The notes under the pieces are model-generated. The model was given only the letters and a program-made list of their open reading frames with translations, did no database searches and had not been told where the DNA came from. DNA of 7,101 nucleotides from Clostridiales bacterium. Lineage in GTDB: Bacteria; Bacillota; Clostridia; Oscillospirales; Butyricicoccaceae. Below are positions 1-6,187 of this stretch, one piece after another (position 1 is the first letter of the stretch; each line of letters begins with the position of its first letter). The DNA is taken from the NCBI GenBank assembly GCA_026419635.1, contig JANZZB010000074.1, forward strand, positions 1 through 7,101. Direction: 5' to 3'. The position numbers were made by a program, and so were the translations under genes.

Positions 1-230
1 CGCTTGAAGTGTCGGTTGAAATCGGCAGAACAAGGTTGTCGGTGAAAGAAATTTTAGATGTTCGGCAGGGATCTTTGATTGAGCTGGACAGGCAGACAGG
101 AGACCCGGTTGACGTAATCGTAAATGGGCAGTTAATCGCGAAAGGTGATGTTGTGATCATCGATGATAATTTTGGTGTCCGCATTACCGAAATCGTCTCT
201 GAAAAAGAAATGATAAGAAAATGCAACTGA
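1..230 (+). CDS. fliN: Flagellar motor switch protein FliN/FliY, C-terminal part (5' end outside window)
   Basis: This is the end of a C-ring (switch complex) protein, which sits at the cytoplasmic face of the basal body where torque direction is set by CheY. The first complete in-frame codon is at base 3 and the reading frame is open to the window edge, so the gene is truncated by the window. The GTG at base 9 is an internal Val codon (frame reads L-E-V-S-V-E-I-G-R), not a start. The visible 75 residues form a complete SpoA/surface-presentation-of-antigens fold signature: VEIGRTRLSVKEIL, then RQGSLIELDR, DVIVNGQLIAKGDVVIID, and the closing FGVRITEI. The tail after this (SEKEMIRKCN) is short, as expected for the C terminus. 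FliN and the longer FliY share this domain, so which one it is cannot be decided without the upstream sequence; position just before cheY and fliO matches fliY of Bacillus. It ends with TGA 16 bases before the cheY ATG. Confidence 0.93.
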   Translation, partial: LEVSVEIGRTRLSVKEILDVRQGSLIELDRQTGDPVDVIVNGQLIAKGDVVIIDDNFGVRITEIVSEKEMIRKCN

Positions 231-246
231 TTATTTGGTATATACA

Positions 247-609
247 ATGAGAAATAGAATTTTAATTGTCGACGATTCCGATTATATGAGAATGATGCTA
301 AAAGAAATTCTATTAAAAAATCATTTTGTTGTTGCCGGCGAAGCAGAAGATGGTATACGTGCTATCGACGAGTTCAATAAATTAAAACCGGATTTGACAT
401 TATTGGATATCATGATGCCACGTATGCATGGAATAAGTGTCCTCCAAACAATAAAAAAGAGATTTCCTTCAGCAAAGATATTAATGTGCTCTGCAATGGG
501 ACAAGAGAACGTTGTAGTGGAATGTATCAAGACCGGAGCGGCAGGTTTTATTGTAAAACCATTTGATGCTAAAATTCTGATTGAAACGATTAAAAAAAAT
601 CTTAAATAG
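247..609 (+). CDS. cheY: Chemotaxis response regulator CheY (single receiver domain)
   Basis: A 120-residue stand-alone receiver domain with no output domain, the expected size of CheY. It is phosphorylated by the kinase CheA and signals to the flagellar switch. Visible active-site residues are the acidic pair D9/D10, the phospho-acceptor D54 (in LLDIMMP), S82 in the MCSAMGQ block, and K104 in the FIVKPF block. The MRMMLKEIL helix 1 and MCSAMGQ segment strongly resemble CheY of Gram-positive bacteria. The usual acidic residue in the MPxMDG loop is His here (MPRMHG, H61), a mild divergence. I chose ATG 247 because it places the first beta strand (RILIVDD) at the normal distance from the N terminus; a TTG at 235 would add four residues. 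Neither start has a recognisable Shine-Dalgarno, so translation may depend on coupling to fliN, which stops at 230. Location between fliN/Y and fliO is the classic position. A CheB-like or sporulation receiver is unlikely given length and context. Confidence 0.92.
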   Translation: MRNRILIVDDSDYMRMMLKEILLKNHFVVAGEAEDGIRAIDEFNKLKPDLTLLDIMMPRMHGISVLQTIKKRFPSAKILMCSAMGQENVVVECIKTGAAGFIVKPFDAKILIETIKKNLK

Positions 610-636
610 CAAGCTTTTTAGGACGGGGTAAACGAT

Positions 637-1137
637 TTGAATAACTTTTTTTCTTCCATTTTTCTGCCATTCTTTGGAGTCGTATTCATTATTTTATTGG
701 CATATTGGTTTACAAAATGGCTTTCAAAAAATGTACAGGGGATGACATCCGGAACCTACATAAAAATATTGGAACGTGTTATAGTAGGTCAGGATAAAAC
801 ACTTGCCCTTGTTAAAGTAAGTAATACAGTTTACCTTCTGGGAATTACCGGTAATTCAATGCAAACCATATGTACATTTGATGCTTCGGAAATAAAAACA
901 GAAGAAAATGTCGTCCCGAATACGGATTTCGGACAAATCATATCCAAGTATATAAATGTACAGCTGCCATTTATCAAAGGTCTGGGATGCGGAAGAAAAA
1001 CACGCACTACGTCACCGGATGGAGATAAGATCGAAACAAGATATGAATTCAGACAAGTGTTTGAAAATTTATTAAAAAAACAGCCAGATCCGGAAAAGTT
1101 TATTGAAAAGATTGACGAAGGCAGTGAAAAAGCATGA
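637..1137 (+). CDS. fliO: Flagellar biosynthesis protein FliO (FliZ of Bacillus)
   Basis: FliO is a small membrane protein that helps FliP assemble into the flagellar export gate. The 166-residue product has one hydrophobic membrane segment close to the N terminus (about residues 7-26) followed by a basic stretch (TKWLSK) and a cytoplasmic domain. That domain carries the family-typical pattern in which IKILERVIVGQDKTLALVKV is followed by a YLLGITGNSM strand. The C-terminal region (about 95-166) is polar and low in conservation. The start is TTG 637: a GGACGGGG purine-rich stretch lies about 8 bases upstream, and the next ATG in frame (codon 36) would remove the membrane segment. The stop overlaps the fliP start (ATGA at 1134-1137), implying translational coupling. 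FliO is poorly conserved, so the name rests on this pattern plus its fixed place between cheY and fliP. Confidence 0.87.
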   Translation: MNNFFSSIFLPFFGVVFIILLAYWFTKWLSKNVQGMTSGTYIKILERVIVGQDKTLALVKVSNTVYLLGITGNSMQTICTFDASEIKTEENVVPNTDFGQIISKYINVQLPFIKGLGCGRKTRTTSPDGDKIETRYEFRQVFENLLKKQPDPEKFIEKIDEGSEKA

Positions 1138-1898
1138 AGCATATTAAAAAAATTTCCTGTCTTTTAAGCTTTATTCTTTTTATTTCTTGTTTTATTGCAA
1201 CTACTGCATTTGCCGTAGAAGTGAAACCCGGAATTTCCATTAACTTAAACGGAGGCACGCCAGGGCAGATGGCCGACAGCCTAAAACTGCTGTTTCTCAT
1301 AACCATCATTGCTATGGCACCTTCTATTTTAATTATGATGACCGGTTTTACCAGAATGATTATTGTATTTTCTTTTGCAAGAAGTGCGATCGGTCTCCAA
1401 CAGACTCCTCCTAACCAGGTTCTTGTAGGGCTTGCGTTGTTTTTAACACTCTATTTAATGTCTCCGGTTGTCAGTGAAATTAAAACGTCCGCATACATTC
1501 CGTATAAAGACGGTCAAATAACACAGGAAGTTGCAATAAAAAATGCGATAAAACCGCTTCGCAATTTTATGTTAAAGCAAACAAAAAATGAAGACTTGAA
1601 TCTGTTTTTAAGTATGTCTGGAGTAAAAGAAGCACCGAAAAATACGGATGAAATAGCAACGGAGACCATCATTCCCGCTTTTATTACGAGTGAGCTCAAA
1701 AGAGCATTTATTTTTGGTTTTTTAATTTACATTCCGTTTTTGATTATCGATATGGTTGTCGCGAGTGTACTGATGTCGATGGGTATGGTCATGCTGCCTC
1801 CGTCCATGATTTCATTGCCCTTTAAGGTGATGCTTTTTGTTTTAGTTGACGGATGGGGGCTTTTGGTCAAATCCTTGGTTATGAGCTTTCACTTATAG
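1134..1898 (+). CDS. fliP: Flagellar type III export gate protein FliP
   Basis: FliP is a core subunit of the FliP-FliQ-FliR export channel in the membrane ring of the basal body. The 254-residue length is normal. Residues 1-27 are a typical cleavable signal peptide: basic MKHIKK, a hydrophobic core, and an A-F-A cleavage site before VEVKPG. Two family signatures are clear: the first (about residues 60-100) contains MTGFTRMIIVFSFAR followed by LQQTPPNQVLVGLALFLT, and the second near the C terminus contains IDMVVASVLMSMGMVMLPP followed by FKVMLFVLVDGW. Between them lies the conserved PLRNFMLKQT segment. Four hydrophobic helices are evident after the signal peptide. The ATG overlaps the fliO stop; a weak GAAGG lies 12 bases upstream, so coupling to fliO is probable. 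It ends with TAG, 50 bases before fliQ. Identification is essentially unambiguous. Confidence 0.97.
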   Translation: MKHIKKISCLLSFILFISCFIATTAFAVEVKPGISINLNGGTPGQMADSLKLLFLITIIAMAPSILIMMTGFTRMIIVFSFARSAIGLQQTPPNQVLVGLALFLTLYLMSPVVSEIKTSAYIPYKDGQITQEVAIKNAIKPLRNFMLKQTKNEDLNLFLSMSGVKEAPKNTDEIATETIIPAFITSELKRAFIFGFLIYIPFLIIDMVVASVLMSMGMVMLPPSMISLPFKVMLFVLVDGWGLLVKSLVMSFHL

Positions 1899-1937
1899 CG
1901 AGTGCAGTTGGAACAACAATTTATGCACAAAAGTGGT

Positions 1938-1944
1938 AAGGAGG
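1938..1944 (+). promoter_or_regulatory. Shine-Dalgarno of fliQ
   Basis: AAGGAGG, a canonical ribosome binding site, lies four bases before ATG 1949. It gives fliQ independent initiation after the 50-base gap from fliP, unlike the coupled fliO-fliP pair. Confidence 0.85.
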
Positions 1945-1948
1945 CCAT

Positions 1949-2215
1949 ATGTCACAGGGAGATTTAATTTCATTATGTAAAGACGCGGTCAGCACCGCAT
2001 TACTCATATCTTCACCCTTTTTGGTTGTGAGCCTCGCCATTGGAATCATTATTTCAGTCTTTCAGGCGGCAACTCAGATTCATGAACAAAACGTTGTGTT
2101 TGTGCCGAAAATAATTGCCACAGCGCTTATTTTGGTCTTGTTGGGAGCTTGGATGATGAACATCATGATCAATTACACGCAGAATATTTTTGCACATATT
2201 TTGCAGTATATTTAA
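1949..2215 (+). CDS. fliQ: Flagellar type III export gate protein FliQ
   Basis: FliQ is a small two-helix membrane protein, present in several copies around FliP/FliR in the export gate. The product is 88 residues, the standard length. Two membrane helices are visible (about residues 15-38 and 55-75), separated by the diagnostic loop FQAATQIHEQNVVFVPKI. The ATG is preceded by a strong AAGGAGG ribosome binding site at 1938-1944 with a short 4-base spacer. The 50-base gap after fliP is otherwise featureless. The gene stops 22 bases before fliR. Confidence 0.97.
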   Translation: MSQGDLISLCKDAVSTALLISSPFLVVSLAIGIIISVFQAATQIHEQNVVFVPKIIATALILVLLGAWMMNIMINYTQNIFAHILQYI

Positions 2216-2237
2216 CCTGAAAATTAGGATTTGAAAT

Positions 2238-3011
2238 ATGTGGGACATTATATTTAACAGGTATATTCTTTTTTTGATGGTCTTTGCCAGGATGTCCGGA
2301 ATGCTTCTTTTTAATCCCATTTTGGGACGAAGAAATGTTCCGACAATGGTAAAAATAGGGCTGGCTTTTCTATCGTCTATGGCGATTACAACGGCATTGC
2401 CTAACGAAACAATCCATTTTATCGGCTTGCTGGATTTTGTTTTAATTTGTTTTAAGGAAATTTTTGTTGGGTTAGCGGTCAGCTTGATCATAACAACTTA
2501 TATGTCTGTCGTACTTATGTCCGGCGAATTGATTGATACACAGCTTGGACTCAGCATGGCTAAGATTTACGATCCTCAGTCAAATGTGTCAATGCCTCTG
2601 TCCGGAACAATTTTTAATTTAATGTTCGTTACAGGGTTTTTTCTATCAAACAGTCATTTGACATTATTCAAAATTCTGTTTTTGTCGTTTCAAATTTTGC
2701 CTGCCGGGCCAAATTTCGCTGGTTTTTCATTTGCGCAATCACTGGTTCTTTTCTTTGCGCAGCTCCTTATTATGGCAATTAAACTTGCACTTCCGATCGT
2801 CGCGATTGAACTCATATCCGAATTTGGCATGGGTGTACTGATGCGTACCGTACCTCAGTTAAATGTATTTATTGTCGGACTGCAAGTAAAACTTCTTGTG
2901 GGGCTTATTGTCTTTATTTTAATTGTTCCGAGTGCTGCAGGCATTTTGGATTCTACAATAAACTCGATGTTCGAAAAGATCGGGTATACGTTAAATCAGA
3001 TTGCCGGATGA
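2238..3011 (+). CDS. fliR: Flagellar type III export gate protein FliR
   Basis: FliR completes the FliP-FliQ-FliR channel and contacts FlhB. The 257-residue product is the usual length for an unfused FliR, and is almost wholly hydrophobic with about six membrane segments. Family landmarks are the N-terminal ARMSGMLLFNPILGRRNVP stretch, the GELIDTQLGLSMAKIYDP segment around residues 95-115, and the EFGMGVLMRTVPQLNVF block around 195-212. The ATG at 2238 has an AGGAT ribosome binding site about 7 bases upstream. The gene ends with TGA at 3009-3011. The following gene flhB lies in the same reading frame, with further in-frame TGA codons at 3018 and 3021 between them. In a number of clostridia fliR and flhB are a single fused gene, which makes this junction noteworthy; here the stops argue for two separate proteins. 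Confidence 0.96.
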   Translation: MWDIIFNRYILFLMVFARMSGMLLFNPILGRRNVPTMVKIGLAFLSSMAITTALPNETIHFIGLLDFVLICFKEIFVGLAVSLIITTYMSVVLMSGELIDTQLGLSMAKIYDPQSNVSMPLSGTIFNLMFVTGFFLSNSHLTLFKILFLSFQILPAGPNFAGFSFAQSLVLFFAQLLIMAIKLALPIVAIELISEFGMGVLMRTVPQLNVFIVGLQVKLLVGLIVFILIVPSAAGILDSTINSMFEKIGYTLNQIAG

Positions 3012-3013
3012 AT

Positions 3014-3021
3014 GAGGTGAT
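3014..3021 (+). promoter_or_regulatory. Strong Shine-Dalgarno for flhB that fixes the ATA start
   Basis: GAGGTGAT is an eight-base continuous match to the ideal Shine-Dalgarno AGGAGGTGATC, the longest match seen in the window. Five bases separate it from ATA 3027, ideal spacing. Nearby ATG codons at 3008, 3012 and 3020 are wrongly spaced for it and lead to stops after 8, 2 and 4 codons respectively, so they do not give FlhB. Confidence 0.8.
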
Positions 3022-3026
3022 GAGCC

Positions 3027-4094
3027 ATAGCTGACAGCAGCAAAACAGAAAAGGCTACTCCAAAGAAACGAAAAGATGAGCGGGAAAAAGGCAATATATT
3101 TCAAAGTAAAGATTTCACAAGTTCTCTTGGGATTCTCTGTATTTTTTTTAGTTTGAAGCTGATTGGTCCGCATATTTTCGATTATCTGAAAGAAATGGTT
3201 ACCAGCTATCTTCTTGTTACAGCGCAGTTGCAGGAGCTTAATGTAAAAACAACGAACAGTTTAGTAAGTGCTATGGTCATTAAAATCCTTCTACTATCGT
3301 TGCCGCTTTTAATTATTGCAGCATTGACCGGGCTTCTATTAAATGGGTCACAAACCCGGTTCAATATCTCGTTTAAACAGATTAAGTTTAAAGCATCCAG
3401 ATTAAATCCTATTTCCGGAATGCAAAAAATGATTTCCATGCGTTCCATTGTTGAGTTAATCAAATCTTTAATAAAGGTTGCAATTATTGCGGCTATACTT
3501 TATACGGAAATTAAATCAAGAACAGGACAAGCCTTACGTCTTATAGATTTAAGTATGACAGAATCGCTGATTTGGATATCTTCAACCGTTTTTTCAATTG
3601 TTATAAAAATAGGCATCATCATGGCGGGATTCGGCGTTTTAGATTATTTTTACCAATGGTGGGATTACGAAAAACAAATCCGAATGACAAAACAAGAAAT
3701 TAAAGATGAGTATAAAATGACCGAAGGTGATCCTGAAATAAAGGGATTCATAAAACGTCAGCAACGAAGAATGGCTACTATGAGGATGATGCAAAAAGTG
3801 CCGACTGCTGATGTTGTTATAAAAAATCCGACTCACTATGCAGTTGCAATTAAATACGAATCAAAGAGTAACAGAGCACCGGTAGTCATTGCAAAAGGTA
3901 TTGATTTTTTGGCACTCAAAATTATTGAAATCGCAGAGTCAAACAACGTAAGCGTCACCGAAAACCGTCCTTTGGCACGAGGACTTTACGAATCCGTTAA
4001 AGTCGGCAGGGAAATACCGGAAGAATATTATCAGGCAGTCGCAGAAGTTCTGGCGTTTGTTTACAATCTAAAAAGGAGGAATAAAATACAGTGA
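3027..4094 (+). CDS. flhB: Flagellar export substrate-switch protein FlhB, apparent ATA start
   Basis: FlhB sits beside the export gate and switches secretion from rod/hook to filament subunits after self-cleavage. Family-like coding sequence runs without a stop from 3027: the N terminus reads ADSSKTEKATPKKRKDEREKGN, the hallmark basic start of FlhB. Four membrane segments follow (roughly residues 32-54, 83-106, 145-165 and 180-202), with LNPISGMQKMISMRSIVE between the second and third. The cytoplasmic domain carries the NPTH autocleavage site at N267-H270, nearly the same position as in Salmonella FlhB (N269). Total length is 355 residues, normal for the family. No ATG, GTG or TTG exists in frame upstream of the conserved N terminus: an in-frame TGA lies at 3021 and the first codon after it that could serve is ATA 3027, correctly spaced from a strong ribosome binding site. 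The first standard start, TTG 3153, would delete the conserved N terminus and most of the first membrane helix. A single-base change or sequencing error from ATG is the main alternative. The stop overlaps the flhA start. Confidence 0.93.
   Translation: MADSSKTEKATPKKRKDEREKGNIFQSKDFTSSLGILCIFFSLKLIGPHIFDYLKEMVTSYLLVTAQLQELNVKTTNSLVSAMVIKILLLSLPLLIIAALTGLLLNGSQTRFNISFKQIKFKASRLNPISGMQKMISMRSIVELIKSLIKVAIIAAILYTEIKSRTGQALRLIDLSMTESLIWISSTVFSIVIKIGIIMAGFGVLDYFYQWWDYEKQIRMTKQEIKDEYKMTEGDPEIKGFIKRQQRRMATMRMMQKVPTADVVIKNPTHYAVAIKYESKSNRAPVVIAKGIDFLALKIIEIAESNNVSVTENRPLARGLYESVKVGREIPEEYYQAVAEVLAFVYNLKRRNKIQ
4073..4080 (+). promoter_or_regulatory. Shine-Dalgarno of flhA, inside the flhB 3' end
   Basis: AAGGAGGA lies within the last codons of flhB, ten bases before GTG 4091. 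It supports the GTG start and the four-base GTGA overlap with the flhB stop. The spacing is slightly long. Confidence 0.8.
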
Positions 4095-6127
4095 CGAAGA
4101 TATTTAATAACCTTGTAACTTTATTCGTCATATGCATTTTGCTCCTGATCATTATTCCGTTAAACACCGTTTTCCTTGACTTCATGCTGATCTTCAATTT
4201 ATCTCTTTCGCTTTCTATTCTTCTTATTACAATGTACATAAAAGAACCGCTTGAATTTTCTGTTTTTCCGTCCATCCTTTTGATTACAACACTCTTACGT
4301 GTGGGCTTGAATGTTTCTTCTACAAGACTCATCTTAGGACATGATGGGGAAGCGGGAAAGGTTATTAAGACTTTTGGACAGTTTGTTATAGGCGGCAATC
4401 CAATTGTAGGGTTTATTATATTTATCATTATCGTCGTTGTTCAGTTTATAGTAATTACTAAAGGTGCTGAACGAGTTGCGGAAGTTTCTGCGAGGTTTAC
4501 CCTGGATGCCATGCCTGGAAAACAAATGGCGATTGACGCTGATTTGAACTCCGGGCTGATAGATGAAAAAATGGCAAAACAGAGAAGGCTTAAAATCCAG
4601 AGAGAGGCAGACTTTTACGGTTCCATGGATGGTGCATCCAAGTTTGTAAAAGGAGATGCCATCGTTTCAATTATCATTGTATGTATTAATATTATTGCAG
4701 GGACGATAATCGGACTTGTCACCGGAGGTAAAACAATCACAGAAGTTTTATCCATTTATACGATTGCTACCGTAGGAGACGGACTTGTGAGTCAGATCCC
4801 TGCGCTGATGATTTCAACTGCTACCGGCATGATTGTCACGCGAGCAGCATCGGAAAACAGTCTAAGCATGGACTTGTCTTCACAGTTTTTTGCATTTCCA
4901 ACCATTTTTACAATTACAGGATGCACGCTTTTACTTATGTGTCTAATACCCGGGTTTCCTTTCGGCGTGCTGATTCTGTTTGGCGGTTTTTTGTTATTTC
5001 TCGGTTATAAATTAAAGAAGAGAGACAAAAAGCCAAAAGAGGAACTGATTGATGATCTTCCGGTCAGTGAAACAGAATTCTACAAAAATTCGGAAAATAT
5101 ATACTCCCTGCTTAACGTCGAACCAGTTGAGATGGAATTTGGATACAGTTTGCTGCCGCTGGTAGACGAGAAAAAAGGCGGAACGTTCATCGACAGGGTT
5201 GTCATGTTAAGAAAGCAGTTTGCTGCAGAAATCGGGCTTGTCATCCCTTCCGTGCATTTGAGGGATAATATGGGGTTAAGACCAAACGAATACGTAATCA
5301 AACTTAAAGGAGAGGAAATTGCAAGAGGAGAAGTTTTGGTCGGGCACTTTCTTGCAATGGATCCGGGCGGGACATATGAGGATGTCGAGGGGATTGATAC
5401 GATTGAACCTGCATTTGGCTTAAAGGCGAAATGGGTTAATGCAAATAACAGGGAAGTTGCGCAAATGTATGGATATACGATTATAGACGCCTTGTCCGTT
5501 ATTATAACCCATCTGTCTGAGTTGGTTAAAAAACATGCCAGTGAATTGCTAGGCCGGAAGGAAGTTAATTCGCTTCTTGACCATATGAAAAAGACAGATA
5601 AGCAGCTGGTAGAAGATATTATTCCCGCGATGATCAGTATCGGCGATTTGCAAAAAGTACTGGCTAATCTGTTAAATGAGCTCATACCAATTAAAGATAT
5701 TACAACCATTTTAGAAACGCTCGGAGAATACGGCAACACTGTCAAAGATACCGATCTTCTGACCGAATATGTAAGACAGGCGTTAAAGCGGACGATCACA
5801 AGAAAATATGCTGAAAACGGCGATTTAAAAGTAATAACAGTAAATCCGGACCTTGAGAATATTATTATGAGCAACGTAAAAAAGAATGAACATGGATCCT
5901 ATATTACAATGGAGCCCGAAATGATGCAGAAAATTGTCAGAGCGCACCTAGGTGAAATCAATAAGATTAAGGATATTGTGAGAGATCCCATTGTTTTAAC
6001 TTCTCCGGTTGTAAGGCTGTATTATAAGAAACTCATACGGCAGTTCGCGTCTGAGTCAATTGTGCTTTCATTTAATGAAATCGAAGCGGATATTCAGGTT
6101 CAGTCACTTGGCGTCATCGCGGTATGA
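4091..6127 (+). CDS. flhA: Flagellar type III export protein FlhA (FHIPEP family)
   Basis: FlhA is the largest export-gate component; its membrane half is thought to couple proton flow to protein secretion and its cytoplasmic half binds export substrates and chaperones. The product is 678 residues, as in Bacillus. Residues 1 to about 320 hold around eight membrane helices and the FHIPEP-family core, including RVGLNVSSTR, ITKGAERVAEVSARFTLD, MPGKQMAIDADLNSG and EADFYGSMDGASKF. Aligned by eye to Salmonella FlhA (offset 19), the functionally critical charged cluster is fully present: R128, R135, D139, K184, D189 and D230 match R147, R154, D158, K203, D208 and D249. A charged linker (about 308-335) leads into the soluble domain, with LLPLVDEKKGG, HLRDNMGLRPNEYVIKLKG and the closing IQVQSLGVIAV segment. 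The start is GTG 4091, overlapping the flhB stop (GTGA), with AAGGAGGA at 4073-4080. It ends with TGA, 60 bases before the sigma factor gene. Confidence 0.98.
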   Translation: MTKIFNNLVTLFVICILLLIIIPLNTVFLDFMLIFNLSLSLSILLITMYIKEPLEFSVFPSILLITTLLRVGLNVSSTRLILGHDGEAGKVIKTFGQFVIGGNPIVGFIIFIIIVVVQFIVITKGAERVAEVSARFTLDAMPGKQMAIDADLNSGLIDEKMAKQRRLKIQREADFYGSMDGASKFVKGDAIVSIIIVCINIIAGTIIGLVTGGKTITEVLSIYTIATVGDGLVSQIPALMISTATGMIVTRAASENSLSMDLSSQFFAFPTIFTITGCTLLLMCLIPGFPFGVLILFGGFLLFLGYKLKKRDKKPKEELIDDLPVSETEFYKNSENIYSLLNVEPVEMEFGYSLLPLVDEKKGGTFIDRVVMLRKQFAAEIGLVIPSVHLRDNMGLRPNEYVIKLKGEEIARGEVLVGHFLAMDPGGTYEDVEGIDTIEPAFGLKAKWVNANNREVAQMYGYTIIDALSVIITHLSELVKKHASELLGRKEVNSLLDHMKKTDKQLVEDIIPAMISIGDLQKVLANLLNELIPIKDITTILETLGEYGNTVKDTDLLTEYVRQALKRTITRKYAENGDLKVITVNPDLENIIMSNVKKNEHGSYITMEPEMMQKIVRAHLGEINKIKDIVRDPIVLTSPVVRLYYKKLIRQFASESIVLSFNEIEADIQVQSLGVIAV

Positions 6128-6173
6128 CACTGGTTCTTTGATAAAAACAATATGTACTGAAGAATTACGGCAA

Positions 6174-6180
6174 AGAGGGG
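6174..6180 (+). promoter_or_regulatory. Shine-Dalgarno of sigD supporting a TTG start
   Basis: AGAGGGG followed by TGG lies seven bases before TTG 6188. The 60-base gap after flhA contains nothing else that I can recognise; no sigma-A or sigma-28 promoter is evident in it, so sigD is probably transcribed by read-through from the flagellar operon. Confidence 0.7.
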
Positions 6181-6187
6181 TGGCATT

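Noticed and set aside
9..230. A complete small gene starting at GTG 9
   Set aside because: The frame continues upstream to the window edge with residues that fit the FliN/FliY domain (LEV before SVEIG), so this is the end of a longer gene.
1899..1948. A possible tiny gene or extension between fliP and fliQ
   Set aside because: FliP already ends at the normal family position; the 50 bases contain only the fliQ ribosome binding site and short open stretches without a start of their own.
2054..2491. A 145-codon minus-strand open frame across fliQ and fliR
   Set aside because: It is antisense to two conserved export-gate genes, with no domain pattern and no plausible ribosome binding site context.
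3009..3023. Reassignment of TGA to an amino acid giving a FliR-FlhB fusion
   Set aside because: Five other genes or gene ends in the window use TGA as a stop where homologues end, and no TGA interrupts a conserved domain; three successive read-throughs are implausible.
3153..4094. flhB starting at TTG 3153
   Set aside because: It would discard the conserved EKTEKATPKK-type N terminus encoded without interruption upstream, and most of the first membrane helix; no Shine-Dalgarno precedes it.
5080..5874. A 264-codon open frame on the minus strand inside flhA
   Set aside because: It is antisense to the highly conserved FlhA cytoplasmic domain, has a serine-rich low-complexity composition typical of a shadow frame, and resembles no family I know.
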